NCBI RefSeq assembly: GCF_910596095.1
Contig: NC_056551.1
Coordinates: forward strand, 16,013,501-16,077,500
DNA length: 64,000 nucleotides
DNA from: Thunnus maccoyii
Lineage: Eukaryota > Chordata > Actinopteri > Scombriformes > Scombridae
Reading direction: 5' to 3'
Positions within the stretch are counted from its first letter, which is position 1, and each line of letters begins with the position of its first letter. Under the pieces are notes generated by a model, which was given only the letters and a program-made list of their open reading frames with translations, searched no databases and had not been told where the DNA came from. The translations under genes and the position numbers were made by a program. This document shows, in pieces, positions 36,066 through 49,000 of the stretch.

Positions 36066-36687
36066 CAAGAGAAAACATCCACTTTTGAACCATTTAATAC
36101 AGTATGTTTGCATTTGATTAATACACATAGTACTGTACTTATCACCAGTAACATAACATCCACTTACATGTCTTAAGGTAGATGAATTTTATTGTAAACA
36201 TTAAAAAAAGCATGATATATCTACAATTATAGATGAAGAATGTCATAGGCTTAGGTCAAAAATATCCAAGAACTGAAGTACCCTTTAACTGAGTTCACCC
36301 TGCTGATAAATATCTCATGATGTTCTCAAATAGTCACATGTGAATGTAACTCGTGGTTCGATGATAATACCTTGGGTGTTTTCTGTCAGTAAATAAGTTC
36401 AAGGGCGGCTAACTGCATCCGTTAAACCACTGCATAGCAAGTCAGTGAAAGCAGCAGCTACACACGTACCAAATGACTGAAAACAAGAGAGCTGGAGGTG
36501 GTTGTTGTGGGTTAGGTGTTAGCTGTTCTTAACCGGGTTATTGTGTTTGCTGCTGTTATGCTGTTGTCATGAATGTGGACATGATGTTCTCTCCTCTATC
36601 TTTATCCTCGATGTTACAAAATGTGTTGCCTGGAGTCGTTTTCACAAAACAATTACATTAAAAAAAATATACTTATAAAAAAAAATA

Positions 36688-36970
36688 TTAAAGGGGAACT
36701 CCATTGGTTCCCCACAAAAAGGTCAGCTTAGTTTCAAGGAATATCACTCAGCCTGTAACTACAGCTGTGTAATGTCTTCCGCTTCTCTGAGGGGAGTTTT
36801 GTCAAGTCTGCGTTAGAAACTTGGGCATGGCCTTTTATGATGTGGGCATTTACCTGGCTTGGAGGGGTTATTGGTTGCATTAACGGAAGTGTAGGATCCT
36901 GTGGGGTTTTTTTTTTTTTTGGAGTTTGACCCATATAAGGTCAGGATAGCCTGACCTCTGCTGCACCAGT
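36688..36970. repeat. piggyBac-like MITE fragment
   Basis: Starts TTAA-AGGGGAACTCCATTGG and shares 'gctgtgtaatgtcttc' and the following 'ggggagttttgtcaagtctg' with the copy at 16071. The distal end is not clear. Confidence 0.55.
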
Positions 36971-37058
36971 TGTGACCTGTCTTTTAAAATCTGTCTCGTG
37001 CAAGTGCCCCAACTTTATGGAAGTGCAAAACTAAAATTGCTGAAACGACCCTTCAAAG

Positions 37059-37675
37059 GGTAGGTTCCTAATTTTTCAAGTCTGTCTTAAAACAACACAT
37101 TGAAAGGGGTTTTCCTCGCTGTAATCATTCCTCCTGTTGATACTGGCTATTAAAAGATCCTCTTTAAATGTGCTTTCAATATAAGCGATGGGAGTCAAAA
37201 TCTACACAGTGTCCACACAGTCATTTTGTGCAAAAATGCATTTAAAAATGTATCTGAAGCTTATATGAGGCTTCAGCGGTCTGAGTTAGTCATATCATGT
37301 GGATATCTGTCACATTTACTGACTTTTTTTTCATAAAATTCCATCTTTGTGTTTCCCTGTTGAGCTGCGATGGAAGTATAGTAACAAAAAGAGGGACTTG
37401 AGCACTAAAAAGACTGAAACGTTGAAAGATATCTACTTGATTTGACTCATTTGGAGGCTGAAGCTTCATATTATCTTCAGATAAACTTTTAAATACATTT
37501 TTGCACAGAAGGTGGGGCTTGTGGATTTTGTCGCTCATCACTTACATTGTAAGTGCATTATGAAGGAATCTTCTAATGGTCAGTATGGACAGGAGGATGA
37601 TAACAGCAAGAAAAACCTGTTTCCATGTTCATTTGGGCTCCTGACAGTTATTTTAAGACAGACTTGAAAATCTGT
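37059..37675. mobile_element. Palindromic MITE, about 615 bp
   Basis: The left end carries TTCAAGTCTGTCTTAAAA (37076-37093 region) and the right end carries TTTTAAGACAGACTTGAAA. A subterminal stretch near 37133-37195 (TCCTGTTGATACTGGCTATT) is matched by the reverse complement of 37548-37598 (AATGGTCAGTATGGACAGGA). Arms are diverged and the interior carries no coding sequence. Confidence 0.7.
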
Positions 37676-37732
37676 GAATCAGAGCAAGCAACAACTAAGG
37701 TACACTGGTCCGCCTTACAGTGATACTGAAAG

Positions 37733-38733
37733 CCAGTGGTGGCTTTCAGTATCAGTGCTCAGGCCATTTACTTAAATAAAATTAGCAATAGAGCAATCTA
37801 AAAATTCACCCATTACAAGTAAAATTCCTGCACTTAAGATCCTACTTTAGTATAATCAGTTACATTTACATAAAGTATTAAAAGTAAAGGTACCAGTTTT
37901 ACAGGAAATCAGCGACAGCAAAGTTCTGCCACACAAATTTTGATTAATTTTTCAGACTTTTTTGTGATTTTTTGAAATATTGGCAAGTTTTACCTGTTTG
38001 GGCCTCGAACAATTATTGATTTAGTGGAACTGCTCAACAACTCAAAGATCTGTAACATAACGAGGAGCCACAGCTACACACGGGTTACACGCCAAAATGT
38101 TTGGGAACTACTGGTTTAATCTAACAGTTTTTTTTGTATTTTATTAACTTGTTATATACTGTATTATTTCATGTAACATTTTAATCTGAGAAGTAACCTA
38201 GGGGTTGGGTCCCTCCAAAGGGTCACCAGATAGATCTGAGGGGTCCTGAGATGATTAATGGGAGAGGAAAGAAGAAAAAACAAAGTTCTGATACACAAAT
38301 ATGTTTTCAGTTTTTAGACTTTTTTCTCTAATCTTTGATTTTTGGTGAAATATTGGATCATTTGAACATTCATTGAAATGAAACCATGTGAGAAGTTTAG
38401 AAGGAAAAATCACTGTTAGCAACTCTGTTAACAACTCATAGACATCTGAAATGTGACCTCGACTACACACACGCTTTTTGTAAGACATCAAAAGCCAAAA
38501 GGTTGTAAACCACTGGTTTCATCTTTAACAATGTGTTGTATTTTAAAAGCTTGTTATATTATCCATTGAGTCAAATCTTCATCTGAAAAGTAACTTAAGC
38601 TGCTAAATAAATGTAGCGGAGTAGAAAATACAATATTTCCCTCTGAAATGAAGTATGTAGTACAAGTAACATTACCTCAAAATTGTACTTAAGTACAGTG
38701 CATGAGTAAATATACTTCGGTACTTCCCAACAC
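37733..38733. mobile_element. Decayed hAT-type MITE with an internal tandem duplication
   Basis: Related to the element at 1140-1630: starts CAGTGGTGG and ends near CTTCCCAACACTG, with 'acttaagtacag' near the right end. No matching 8-bp flanks. Two internal blocks (about 37915-38205 and 38278-38595) are diverged copies of each other: both contain 'caaagttctg', 'agactttttt', 'gaaatattgg', a 'ctactggtttaatc/ccactggtttcatc' line and end 'tctgagaagtaac/tctgaaaagtaac'. Confidence 0.65.
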
Positions 38734-39209
38734 TGATTAAGATAAACCACAACAGCTTTAAGTTTATGGCCCAGTAAACACATTAACACATGGAAGTTGC
38801 TGCTTTAATAAAGTCATCACAGTAGACTACTGAAAGCCCCACGCTTCTGGTCACGGCTTTGCATACCTTGCTCAGGTGTGATACTGAAATAGCAGCATCA
38901 TCACTTGCAACAAGAAGTGATGCAAGAACTCAGCAAGGATGCTCATCTAAGAAGTCATGAGTTTCATTCTTGCATGTTAGTCGCTATAAACCCCTTTAAC
39001 ACACAGAGAACTCGTGAACCGCATGACACAGGATGCGAAACTCATCCAGCTATTGTTAAAAGTAAAGTCATTTAACGTCATTCATGTGACACCTCAAGGT
39101 TTGGTTTGTTAAGATGCCAGTAAATGATTAGTTCATCAGTAAAAACACAAGATCATCATGAGTAATTGGATCATCATTTATTGAAAAAACACTGTTGAGT
39201 TTTTAGCTA

Positions 39210-39425
39210 CGTGAGAGACGTACTGACCTTCATGTTCCCCAGAGGATGAATCCTGATTTTCTGAATTTTAGTGAGTTTTCCTCTAGTAAGCTCACTAAAT
39301 AGCTTTTAGTAAATTATCTCAGCAATTATTTTGAGTGCCATGCAATTTTGTACAGACATTTGTGATGCCCAGAGGATGAATCCTCACATGTACTTCAACC
39401 TCACAGATCCCTCTGTCGACTCTTA
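39210..39425. repeat. Teleost interspersed repeat, opposite orientation to the copy at 22790
   Basis: Contains CCCCAGAGGATGAATCCTGA, later ATCTCAGCAATTATT and a second GCCCAGAGGATGAATCCTCA. The order fits the reverse strand of the family at 22790-23020. Confidence 0.5.
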
Positions 39426-42020
39426 GTCTTGTTATACAGGAATAATCTCAAAACCTCAGCAAATAAAACTAACTGCATTAAGAGTGAAAAATTGTTTGTT
39501 TTTTTAATTGATTTTGGGTGAACTAACCTTTTTAAAAGTGGCCACTGTTGACTTTAACCCTTGCATTACCCTTAACTAAGAGAAGGAGCATAATCCCACA
39601 TTTCATGGTCAGAGGTATTTGGGATTAGAATGCATGCAAGTCTAAAACTGTACTGAATGAAGACAAATCTTAAATGCAAAAATGCACAAATCTATACATA
39701 ATGTACAAATTATCAGCTGGATCTGCATCAATTCAAACACACACCCACAGTATCTAATATGGGCGCCATTTTAACAGTTTCAACTCCTTTTTTTGGATCA
39801 TATCACCACATATTTCAAGAAAGTGAAACACCTTTCTGACAAAGAACAAGGAAATAATGACTCAAAATGGAACTAACTGGTGCACTTTATTGCAAGTGTT
39901 CACCACAGCTTCTCTTTGTATCTATCACCTCATGTGAAGCAGAGGAGGAAACACTTCACAGCACAGGAAAGAGGAAGGAAGGAAAACCCCTGACTAGAGG
40001 AAGCGGTCACAGTTCTTGTCAAGCGTCATTTTTTTTTTTAGCAGTTGAACTTCTCGTATTACAAAAGCGGTCTTCTGTCAACTGACTCGTGGTCATTTTG
40101 CATGTCTGATGAAAATGATGAGATCTGATGAAAATCTTAAAAAACCCAAATAACAAAACACAGGATTTTGATTAAAAAAAAAAAAAATCTTAATTTAAGG
40201 TCCATTTACTAGATTTTTCCAGAGCTTTCAACCACATCTCATGGTCCTCCTCAACAGATGGAGTTTCCTCATTTTTTATAGGACCTCTTTGGAAGCTCAG
40301 TCACGTGATAACAGGTAATGCATGTATATAGGGAGGAATCTATAACCTCTCTCTCTCTTCAAGGATGGTCTTTGGCTGAGGAAGACCATGAGATGCAAAT
40401 GAAAGCTCCCAGCAATCCATCAAACAACTATTTGATGGATTGTCATGAATTTTTTTTTTTTTTTTTTTTACAGACAATCATGTTCTTCACGCAATAAATC
40501 CTAACAACTGGTGATCATCAGTTGTCTTGATTGCAAAAACTTGTCCTATGTGATCAAATTTAAGCTTCATTACAATTAGAGTGAAGAAGAATTTAAGGCT
40601 GAAATGTCTTTTAAAATCCTCCAACATCTACAACAGCTTTACTAGCTTAACTCTGTTTATTGTAGAAAGCTTATAATACCCCAGTGGTTTCCATGGTAAT
40701 CTGTGTTGACCCTGTTTTTAGTGGCTTTTTTGGGTGCATGTCTGGACTCAAATGTGCTTTCTCTTGCTTTTATTTTTGTAAATAAAGTGACGAAGGGTGG
40801 AACTTATTCAGACTTCTGACCTTTCAGGGCATGATTTTATTTAAAGGGGAGTATGAAAATAACAGTGGAGAACAGGAGACATGATGGAAAAGATGGAGCA
40901 ACAGTAAAAAAAACAAAAAGACAGTTAAAGTTGTCAGAAGGAAACCAAGGCGAAAGTTCATGACCCACACACACACACTCTTCAAAACATGGAAGATATT
41001 GTTAAATACGTGGAAAGTGTCGACACAGGTGTCTCTGATAACCTCTCATGCAAATACAACCAGGCCGAGTGATGAGACAACCCAAAACTATGATTAAAAT
41101 ATTGTTAATTAGCATCCTTCAGCTGGGAATCTCCCTAAAACATAAATATTGATCAGGTAAAGTACCTGAACCTATGACTGCTTAATCTGAAAGTCTACGG
41201 ATTGACGTCTACTTTTTGTTTTGTTTTTGTTTGTTTTTTTGAGACCGGTGCTTGACTGACGAAAGTGAAGGATGTTTAAGAGCATAGATGGAAAGTAAAA
41301 GGGTAACTCTAAAATTTTTAAAGACTTTTGTGGCCCAGAGACAAAGATACAGACATGTTGATCAATACTTTCAGGATGATTATTAAGCTCATTGTCTTTT
41401 GTACCTCAGCATGACTTGACGATATTAGTCTGTATCAGCGTTTTAAACAACTGGTTTGTTGGTATTTTGTTTTAAATTAATTACATTTCAACACATTTTA
41501 AGCAATACATCATATGCTTTTTTTGATTCAAAATGTTTCCATGAAGTCATCTTCGATAAAAATGTCAATTTACTAAATATATTTATCAATATTTTCTTAA
41601 AGTTGTAAGTGAAGTTCACAATTATGTTTGTGTTAATGTCATCACACTGTCCAATACATGCAGGATGCATCTTGAAGGGGATATAAAGTATGTAAATATG
41701 TAATTTAACATTTCTTGTTCAACAGTGTGTCCAATGTGCTCACTATTTAATAGAAAACAATAATTCTTTGGACAAATTTTGGAGGATGGTGGGTTTGGTG
41801 AGGTAGTAAACTACCTCTGTTTTGATAGCAGTGAACTAAGAATATTTAATAGACCTGTAAATAGTTGTATTCAGAAGGGCTCTATGTGGTCCAACATGAG
41901 GGTCAACACATGCAGACATCCTACACTCAATACTGGGATCTTAGACTACAAGCGGGAAAAGTTCTTCTTGGGCTAAACAAATCATCTATTACATATGTGG
42001 TGAGGAAAGAAAACACTTTT
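39426..42020. other. Intergenic, no gene recognised
   Basis: AT-rich; includes poly-T runs (for example 40450-40470) and a repeat-like block at about 40300-40440 of unknown family. No conserved exon or RNA gene was seen. Confidence 0.5.
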
Positions 42021-42021
42021 T

Positions 42022-43024
42022 TTTTTTATTTTAAAAGAAATGTCCAGGAGATTCATCCTGATACGTCTGCAGAGTCTTTTTTTGTCAAAATTAAAGGGTG
42101 TTAAAGGTGTTTTTAAAAACATTTCTATATAATATAGGCCCAATAACAATTAGCTACACAAACAACAGCTTTTCTTTCATTCATGCTTCATCACACCGAC
42201 TGTTCCTCAATAACTCTGCTAGATTAAATTACTCAATAATTCTACTTTTAATAGAATAGTGATCTATCATTTCTGGGGCACAAAAACACACAAAAAAAAT
42301 GGGATTGGATGTCATTAAAAACCAAGGCAGACAGCAGTAAATGCAGCCAAAAAAACAAAAAAATCTCCTTCCCTTTTGGTTTTATAATTCATGTTCTCTG
42401 GGGGGAAAAAGGGGTTTATAAGGTGTTTATACTCAAAACATCAATTTGGATTTTATCCATTAATAAGAAAATGAAATAATCATCAGTTACAGCACTTTGC
42501 CTCTGATGAGCAGGACATGACAACCACGATCATAAAGGTCCCATCTCTGCAGTACATTTACATACATTTACAGCTCAGATCCAGAAGTCTGGGGGACCTG
42601 TTCACACACACACACAACGTTACAGATAAAAAAAAAAAAAAACTGACAAAAACCATCTTGCAGGGACAAGTTTGTTTGGACGTCTTTCTTGTGCATTTAG
42701 GTGTCAGCTCTACTCTAATCTGTGGTAACATTTCATATCACTCCAGCGGCAAAACACAGTCTGTGATGATGTCTGTCCTTTGCTTGTGAAACGGCGCTCC
42801 CTTGTGTCTAACCCTGAGTCACCTCTCGCTCCATCTCCTGTTAGCTGAAGACACACTGAGCCCTGCTGCGCGTCACAACGTGAGCTCAAGCAAAACCACT
42901 TACTGTAACCATACTGTACATATACATGGAGTGTGTATATATATTTTCACACCGCAGAGGAAAAAAAAGATCACACTTTCCTCTTCCCGCTCCCTCCCTC
43001 TTTAAAGTGTTTTCCAAACCTGAC
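42022..43024 (-). other. fbxw5: Probable fbxw5 3'UTR
   Basis: TTTATT on the + strand at about 42022-42027 reads AATAAA on the fbxw5 strand; if used, the 3'UTR is about 1 kb. No other signal nearer the stop is convincing. Confidence 0.35.
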
Positions 43025-46000
43025 TCATGGTTTTCCGTTGACACTGCCGGCAGACGTGGAGTTCTTGTTGCGGCTCAGCCAGGACGACAGGAGGCTTCGG
43101 GGCCTCGGCGGCCGCGTGGCGGTCTGCGCTAAGCGGACCATGCGCGGTGAACGCCAAACCTTAATGGTAGAGTCATCGCTGGCAGACAGCAGCAGCTCCT
43201 GGTCGGCGGGACTGAAGGCCACCGAGTTCACCACGTCGTCGTGTGCCAGCCGCGCCAGACAGATGTTGTAGTGACGGTCCCAGATGTAGCCGTGCTTGTC
43301 CTCTGCTCCACTGTGAGGAGGAGAGTGAAAGAGGGAGGCGTCAGTGAAGCCTTCACGGTAAAATAATGTCAACGTTGTTGCTTCAGTCTGTTATTAAACT
43401 TTACTAATGTTGCAAACAATTATTTTAAATATTGATTAAACTGCAGATTATTTTCTTGATTCATCTTTTGGTTTGTTAAATATCAGAAAACAAGTTTTAG
43501 AGACCAAACCAACGTCTTCAAACTGCAAATCTTCAAACTGAAAGATGTTCTGTTTGCTATCGGATAAGAGAAGCAGTTCATCAGAGTTGTTGCCGAGTAA
43601 TTTTCTGTAGAAGATATATTTATATTTCGCTTTTCAAATCATGTTTTTATTATTATTCATGAATTCTGTTTTGTTTATATTCTGCTCTATTTTTCTTCTT
43701 GATCTTTACATGAAGCACTTTGTGCTACATAAGTTCATTTTGATTGATTGATTTTTGATTGATAGATTAATTCATTGACTCTTCGTTCAGCTCTAAACAT
43801 TAACGACCTTGAGGTCACTAAAAAATAACTTCCAGCTTTCATCATACAAGGCTAATAAAGACGATGCCAAAGTTCTGCACAGTAATTTGTTTTTTTAACA
43901 GTATTCACATATTAAAGCGATACATTAAAATAAAGCTCAACAATTTGATCTATAAGCTGTATGAAAGTGCTGATATGAATAACGTTTTCCCAAATTCAGA
44001 TTTTTTCATTACCTTGTGAGCATAATTACATGTCATAGAATACAAACATATAAAATAACAACGGCACCAACAGACATTATGTATATAAAACATTCAAGAA
44101 GGCGCCAAACTCACATAGAACATTTGTCTTATCTGTCTGCAATAACACAATTACAGAAACTTGAATATAGACGGGTGGTTTAATCGTATATTCCTATATT
44201 ATTCATTATGTTTGCATTTTTACACTCAAACTAAATGTGACACTCAGTCATCTCCTTGACCGCTGTCATTCAGAAGTTTACAGACCTTCTGATTCCTTCT
44301 CAGGCCTTTAAATCTTCCACTGACCGACGAGTATATTAATATATATATTAGATATTATGCTGTCAAGAAGCAGCAATAATCAGGTACTTTTAACTGTCCT
44401 CATATGTTTATACAACAACAACAACTGGTTTGAGTCATTTGGACTTTTGCTGTTTTTTTTAATGTGACCAGTAATTCTTCAGTCATCGCAACTGACTTAG
44501 AAATCCCCTGAAACTTTCAAACACTATCATTCTGGGTAATCAATACAACCCACGATGCAAATTCGCTTAGAACTTTGATGGGTAGGTTTGGCTATATATA
44601 AAAGCTACTTTCCAAGTGAATCATTTCTGTTTCTGTAATGTATCAGCCAAAGTTGTGTCTTACAGAACAGATTAATATAATGTCATTTCTATCTTGTTGT
44701 TTTTGATTCTTTCAGACTTATAACAGGACGTAAACATTGAAAATCCCCAAACTAAACCTCAAATATGATAACACAAGTATAATTCTGAAAGCGCTTACGT
44801 CTGGTTGGCGTAGATGCTTTCATAGATACGTTCTGTGGCATCAAGTACCTCAAGATTACAGCTTCTGTCAGTCACACAAGCTTCAGGTTTACATGACTTT
44901 AAAACTATCTGACCATTCATGCCAATACCAAAATCAGTTATTCTCCGTAACCTCATATCTGTATCTAACTACACCATATGCCAGTGTGAAAACCATAGTG
45001 TTACAACGACATGAGCAGTCAAACTGCAGCAACAAATTTGCCGCCACTGCAGTATCACTTCCCCATCAATATGTGACCGCTTAATGGTGTGAAAGATGAG
45101 TGAAAGCTGCATATGAGAGAGATAATATTTTTGGAAAAGTAGCCGGTCAGTCACCCACCTGGCAACAAAGTCTCTGCTGACGTCCAGGAAGATAAAGAAG
45201 CATTCGTCGTTAGGCGTGAAGGCTCGGTGAGCGCGCAGGCTCCTTCTCTCTTCCCTCAGACTCTTGAGGTCGATCACGTGAAGGTCGATCTCCTCGGCGA
45301 TGGGAGGCGGACACATGGGGTCGGAGATCACGCATCCGGCAGGCCAAGCTCGGCTATTCACGTACAGGTACCTGATCAATGACGGGGTAAAGATGAGAGT
45401 GGTGAAGACGTTCCTAATCTGCAGAGATGATATACGGTGCTACACTTGCACACGGACACAGAACCACTATTAAAGTCTATTTACAAGACTTTTTAGGGTT
45501 CTGAAAATGTAGTGAAAACGTAGTGTGATGCTATACTAAAAGTCAAATTTATGGACTGATGAAAATTAAATTCATATGTAATAGTTGAACAGCTCATTCC
45601 AACACTATAGGCATTATTATTATGCTTCTATGACAACCTCTTCTCTTCCGAAAACGTTTTCTGTGGCTGTAACTCTGACTCACAGTCATTGCTCCAAATT
45701 CATGCCAAACTCAAAATATAATAAGAAATCGTTTCTTTATGGAGATCGCTTTGCTCACAGAGGCACAAGAAAAGGCGTTTCCCAAACTGTTGCCACAAAG
45801 TTGGAAGCACACTATTAAAGCATAAAGTCTAAAATATTATTGAATGATGTAGCAACCATAAAAAAAACGGCACCGAGTACGCAAAAGCATGTGGGCAGGG
45901 GTAGCAGCATACTAGGGCTGTCACTTTTTATTTAAACTTTCGTTCAAACGTGGGGAAAAATTGAATATCCAAACTGTAATGACCTGTTAAAGCTCAAAAT

Positions 46001-49000
46001 GTACATTATAATAACAAACGTTCTTAAATTTCACTATCAACTGAATCAAGAATCTGAAGACTCACCAGTTATTTTACCACACACGTGAGGCAGCGGAGGC
46101 ACCGCATGAGCAGAGAAACGTCAATGCTACAAGCTCGTCTAACTGCCTACTTAACAAACAGTGTAATCTCAAGACACACATTGCAGTTGCATGACACAAC
46201 ACGGGAAAATATAGAGACTGTACTGAATGGTAAGACTATATATATACTATAGTATGGACACAGCTGGTCATACATGCTATATACGACAGTTACAGAAAAT
46301 AGTAGGGTTGTGTTGGAATTAATTGTTGATTTTTTGAAGAAGTGACAGCCCTACAGCGTACTGAATTTAATATCTATACTGTGTGTTTACTTACCTATGG
46401 TCTGGAGAAAGGCCCATACCGATGATGTGGCCGTGGATATCAATGACATGGTCAAGGGAGTCAAAAAACTCCTCTGAACTCCGCTCCTCCCCGAGGACAG
46501 GACCACAAGTGGTCATCTGGTCGGGCTTAATGCGTTTAATACCTGGAAAAGTGTTTGACAAGTTTCAGGGCTGTGTTTTCTTATATTAGAATTATATCCG
46601 GGTGCTTTGGCTTTGTTGCCACAGTGTGAAAACAATCTTACCTATCTGGTGAGGAGAGTATGTAAGGCTGCCGGTGGTAAAGAGTAAGTAAGTCTTGTCC
46701 TCTCCGTCTCCGGGCTCAGAGGGCTCGATGAGGCTAGTGTCTGGGGCCTTCGTGTGGGCTCTGCCCATCATCTGGGCCACCTGGGTCTCAAGCGCCAACT
46801 CCCTGCGCCCTACGTTTTTACGACTCTAACATAGAGAGAAAAAAAGCACAAAAAAGAGGCAGGATGAAGAACAAGATTACTTCAGAAAAAGGCACCAGAG
46901 AGCCAGCTCAACCGTTGTTAGAAAGGTTATCACTTTGGCTGTCTTGCTGTACGGGCTATGCTCTCTCTCTCTTTCTCCCTCTCTGCATTGTCTACCTCTC
47001 TACCAGCAGCCAATAGGATTACATACACAACTGCCGCTCCCGTCCGAAACACAATTAGTCACTGCGTACCAGGAGAAAGTATCAGACTCAAATTTCACTG
47101 GAAAGAATTATGGAGTCTAAAACTTCCCCTTTTGGACTTGTTTGAAGTTGTGTGCGGTCACTGAATCCGTAAGTCGCCTACACTGTCTGTTTATGAGTGG
47201 TGCTATTTCTGTCACATTCACTATGTTTCTGTAACGGGTCATTTTGCATGCAGTGACTTGACCAAGTTAATTAAGTGGCGACTAAGCGCAACATCACACT
47301 ATGCTACATTGCTGCTGTGTTGTCCTGTTACTACCAGTTTTGTCACTCAGGTTAAAAGTGCTCATTGGTGTTACCCAGTCGCCATGTTCATTTATTAGAA
47401 GAAATGTCTATGTGTGAAGTGCATTATGTAACAGAAATGCAAAGCTGTATTTCATGCAGCCGATGTGTAGCCTCACATACACCGCTTTGCCCACAGCTTG
47501 TGAAGGAGAGTAACCACAGATGTAGGTTAACAGGTGACGGAAATGTTCCCACTTTGAGCCCAGCAGAGGGCGGTGTTGACTATGCAATGGTTAAGTGTCC
47601 ATTAATATTATAGTGTAGAGCCAGATGCATCATGTTTACTGATAATAGATTGTAATGTCTCAGGTTATTACCATATTTGTGCTTGTTTTATATGTGCCTA
47701 ATGCTACTACAACAAAAGTCACTACAACACCTGTATAACATGCTCCAGGCCGGAGAAGGTGGGCTGGGAAAGGCGGGCGTTGGGGAGGCCGTGAGACCTT
47801 GCTTCTCTCTGGCACTCATCACCCTCCTCCGCCTCGTCTTCTTCTTCACTGCCGGAGGTTCCTAGGTCAAAGAGGAGGGGCTGGTGCTGCTGCTGCTGCC
47901 CTTTCTGCCTTCGAGCCTGAGACTGAGCCTCGTAGTCTAGCAGCAAGTCGGGGTTGTCGTGACGCCGGCAGTGGGCAACCATCACTGTGCGGATGGTGCT
48001 GGCGTTGATGTTCTGGATCTTGAAAAGGCGCTTGACCACGTTGACGTTCTCTGATTCAATATCCTGATGGAGGAAAGAAAAACAGATGAAGAGGAGAAAC
48101 GAAACTGTGGTGAACGTGGAAATTTATGTATTTTCATTTTACATTTATGAATTCAGGATATTCCAACCGCTACATCTTAACTTGGCAAATAAAGATTTTG
48201 ACTGACTTCTCTAATAAGAGTTATCTGTGGCACACTGGGTCGTACCTGGAAGGCTTTATTGAGCCAGAGAACAGAGCAAGACGTCATGTTGCCTATCCAG
48301 TGCAGGTTCCCAGAGATCAGGTGGGTCTCATTCAGCCAGCAGCCAAACACGTCGTACGGCTTGTTCCTCACCCGCGACAACAGTGTGTAATTTTCTGTAA
48401 TTGGGCGTATTGTGGAAACACACATTAATAGAGAACACAAAAATATAGTGTACATTAGGGAAACAGACAGGGATGTTAAAAACAGAGGATAGCTGCTCCG
48501 AGCTGTCAGCGTCAGAGTTAAATGTAGTGAAGTCGGCTAAACAATTGTTTAAACAGACATGAACCAGCGTCCGTACCGTCCAATGTGATCGACTCTTTGA
48601 AAACCAAAGAGAACAGTTGAGCCATTTAAAACATTTTTTTTAGTTCCTACCCAGACTGATGACAGCGATTTCCCCAGACGAGGAGTGGTGTGGGCCCAGG
48701 TAGACACCAGACACAAGCAGCAGACTGTCGTCAGCGTTGAACTGGGAGAACTGGGTGTAGCCCCAGTTGAACTGTCGCATACTGGAACTGTGCACCAGCG
48801 AGATATTACCGTCTGGCCGCTCCGTATCCCATAGCTGCACACAACAAGGCAGAAGACAGGTTTGGAGAGAAGCGAGTGGATGATAAGGAGGAATATTTCC
48901 TCACAGTTGTATGCCTCCGCCAACCAGTCAAGTTGCAGTTTACATCCATGTCTGTTCAGACTCATATAATATTTGTAGTGAAGACTTTGTAGGAATTTAA

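Noticed and set aside
44737-45084. 115-codon plus-strand frame in an fbxw5 intron
   Set aside because: No conserved motif, codon use like AT-rich intron, no splice context suggesting an exon.
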